Source of the DNA: an uncultured Bacteroidales bacterium
GTDB lineage: Bacteria; Bacteroidota; Bacteroidia; Bacteroidales; FEN-979
Assembly: GCA_903925275.1 (NCBI GenBank)
Contig: CAIYES010000181.1
Span: 1 to 60,941, forward strand
Length of the DNA stretch: 60,941 bases
Reading direction: 5' to 3'
Under the pieces are notes generated by a model that had not been told where the DNA came from, made no database searches, and saw only the letters and a program-made list of their open reading frames with translations. Below are positions 59,662 to 60,941 of this stretch, piece by piece; position 1 is the first letter of the stretch, and the number at the start of each line of letters is the position of its first letter. The position numbers were made by a program, and so were the translations under genes.

Positions 59662-60531
59662 TTATTGTTTCCTCAACGTGATCTTTGAAGTCGCCCCAAT
59701 CGCATATTTGCCTGAAAAATTTCCATAATTGACAGCCAGTTCCAGTCGTTTTGAACTGTTGATAAAACATACATTATCGCCTACCGGAACCGAGGAATAG
59801 GATTCTCCCATGGTGATAACCAAAAGGGTAGTATCACATGTGAGCTTCAGCACCGTACCGATTGGGGTATTTGTCATCAGGTCGGCCGGAATGTTGGTAC
59901 TGCAGTTGCCAAAGTTATCCGTAAATAAAACCTCCCCTTTTATTGTATCTCCCAAGATTTCAGGATCCTGCACCTCAAATTTTTGAGGATTGGCGCAATC
60001 CGGTCCGAAACCTGAGACTGGTGTTCCTGAAAGCATGGAAAGAATAGCCCGCTTATAGAATTCTTCAAATGACAGATCGCCGGGAAGTGCGCCTCCCAGC
60101 ACCTGCGGATTTTCGATGAAGTAACATTGTACCGAAGGATAGTTGTTCAGAATACGGGTAGAGAGCATGTTGTCGGGAGCCAGGATAAATTTATTATCCG
60201 CCTGGTATATGATGCGTTTGCTCGATGCACCGGGTTCAACAATACCGGCAACATAGGTTCCTTTCGGATAATTCATCATCGCCACCGACAGCAGATATGA
60301 TCCTTCAAAAACATCAAATGCTTTAGCCTTAAAATATTGTATCTGCACATCGGGATATGCAGCCCTTACTGCCCCTAAAATACCGATGATAATGTCGCTG
60401 CCGGGATCATTATCGGAAATGATCAAAAGCGTTTTTGCCGTTTCATGATAATATACCGTTTCTGTTTTTTTGCAGGCTGTGACCAGCAGGATTGGTATAA
60501 GAAAGAGGCAAAGGAAAATACGGATATTCAT
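59662..60531 (-). CDS. Lipoprotein of the SAM hydrolase (DUF62) family
   Basis: A 289-residue protein. A lipoprotein signal (LLVTACKK) precedes a fold of the S-adenosylmethionine hydroxide adenosyltransferase/fluorinase superfamily: IISDNDPGSD, FEGSYLLSVAMMNYPKGTYVAGIVEPG, APDNMLSTRI and the C-terminal barrel with LFTDNFGNCSTNI. Known members hydrolyse SAM to adenosine and methionine in the cytoplasm. Here the DxxPGSD motif replaces the usual TDFG-type start, and the protein is exported. A SAM-independent or salvage role in the periplasm is possible. No partner gene is close. Confidence 0.8.
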   Translation of the reverse strand: MNIRIFLCLFLIPILLVTACKKTETVYYHETAKTLLIISDNDPGSDIIIGILGAVRAAYPDVQIQYFKAKAFDVFEGSYLLSVAMMNYPKGTYVAGIVEPGASSKRIIYQADNKFILAPDNMLSTRILNNYPSVQCYFIENPQVLGGALPGDLSFEEFYKRAILSMLSGTPVSGFGPDCANPQKFEVQDPEILGDTIKGEVLFTDNFGNCSTNIPADLMTNTPIGTVLKLTCDTTLLVITMGESYSSVPVGDNVCFINSSKRLELAVNYGNFSGKYAIGATSKITLRKQ

Positions 60532-60844
60532 GGGATGAGTTTAGGTTTGTTCAACTATAGATTGTTTGGCAACCAGCAAATCAACGGAATTAACTTTATC
60601 GTATCCGGCGTATATGCTGAGGGATTATTTGCCCTGCGGGTTAATGGGGATTATTCAGTCCTTCTGCCTTATGAAATCGCTGTGTTCGTTGTTCGAATTG
60701 CAAATTAACAATAATTATCTGAAAATTGGGATTATTATAAATGACCGTAACCAACAGGCAGCTTAGGATCAAGAGGAAAATCTGGGGGATTACATTTGAA
60801 ATTGAAATCGACTTGGTGAAATGAAAATGAAAAATCACTGCAAT
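60532..60844. other. Non-coding end region
   Basis: Upstream of the SAM-hydrolase-like gene. Short open frames here are chance or run into the repeat that follows. I see no RNA gene. A weak hairpin-free A/T-rich stretch fills 60700-60840. Confidence 0.4.
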
Positions 60845-60941
60845 CTTAGAACCCCATAGGGGTGATATCTTTGTAGCAGGAGAAAAATGAACCATTTCCA
60901 GAGCCCCATCGGGGCGACATAGTTGTTGAATCTGTAGAAGA
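60845..60941. repeat. Bacteroidota palindromic intergenic repeat, cut by the window end
   Basis: ACCCCATAGGGGT (60851-60863) and GCCCC-ATC-GGGGC (near 60904-60916) are the cores of a well-known type of dispersed Bacteroidota intergenic repeat with CCAGAGCCCCATCGGGGCGACA text. A TATCTTTG box occurs between them at 60866-60873. The element continues past the window. Confidence 0.7.

Noticed and set aside
60641..60895. 84-codon minus-strand frame at the window end
   Set aside because: It begins inside the dispersed repeat and has no family pattern.
1..60941. tRNA, rRNA, CRISPR array or insertion sequence
   Set aside because: No cloverleaf, rRNA core, regularly spaced repeat array or transposase motif was seen by eye; a dedicated scan would be needed to exclude a small RNA.

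Overview
The window reads as a chromosomal segment of an uncultured-type member of the Bacteroidota, probably Bacteroidales-like and anaerobic. Evidence: C-terminal gliding/T9SS-type sorting modules on secreted proteins, an ECF sigma / FecR / STN-TonB receptor / DUF4249 set, promoters of the Bacteroidota form (TTG, about 20 bases, TAnnTTTG), lipoprotein-rich small genes, and palindromic intergenic repeats typical of the group. I see no rRNA, tRNA, CRISPR array, transposase or phage gene.

Layout. 1-0.6 kb: a Doc-type toxin with an upstream putative antitoxin. 0.8-4.3 kb: a three-gene unit of an NCS2-type nucleobase permease homologue with an extra C-terminal domain, a membrane-anchored SpoIIE/PP2C phosphatase and a STAS anti-sigma antagonist. 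I think this is a partner-switching module whose kinase-like part is fused to the permease. 4.5-8.1 kb: a DUF3089 hydrolase, a secreted GH5 glycosidase and a lipoprotein. 8.2-11 kb: a CbiMNQO-type cobalt/nickel ECF importer. 11.4-18 kb: exported proteins (Tat-exported metallo-beta-lactamase fold, FISUMP domain protein, outer-membrane protein, ankyrin/PQQ-propeller protein). 18-24 kb: a TMTC-like membrane protein, an esterase, an IMPDH/GMP reductase homologue and small secreted proteins. 24-29 kb: the TonB receptor/ECF sigma regulon. 29-32.5 kb: an acyl-CoA ligase and small genes.

32.5-53.6 kb is the core: an anaerobic purine-degradation cluster. The rightward half encodes a MocA-like cytidylyltransferase, XdhC, a three-domain xanthine dehydrogenase, YgeY and YgeW. 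The facing leftward half encodes a hydantoinase/dihydropyrimidinase (HyuA/YgeZ), SsnA, a selenium-type molybdenum hydroxylase, a small secreted protein, a threonine synthase homologue, a second fold-II PLP enzyme and YgfK. A divergent guanine deaminase closes it. Together they would feed guanine, xanthine and urate-type purines through molybdenum enzymes and ring-opening amidohydrolases to ureido acids, then to carbamoyl phosphate, ammonia and a C3 acid. The usual diaminopropionate ammonia-lyase (YgeX) and carbamate kinase are not in the window; the two PLP enzymes may fill the first gap.

53.6-60.9 kb: a Pro/Lys-rich exported protein, a small periplasmic protein, a Kre9/KNH-repeat T9SS protein, an SPFH protein with four internal repeats followed directly by an anchorless TonB-C domain protein, an outer-membrane protein and a lipoprotein SAM-hydrolase homologue. 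The window ends inside a repeat element.
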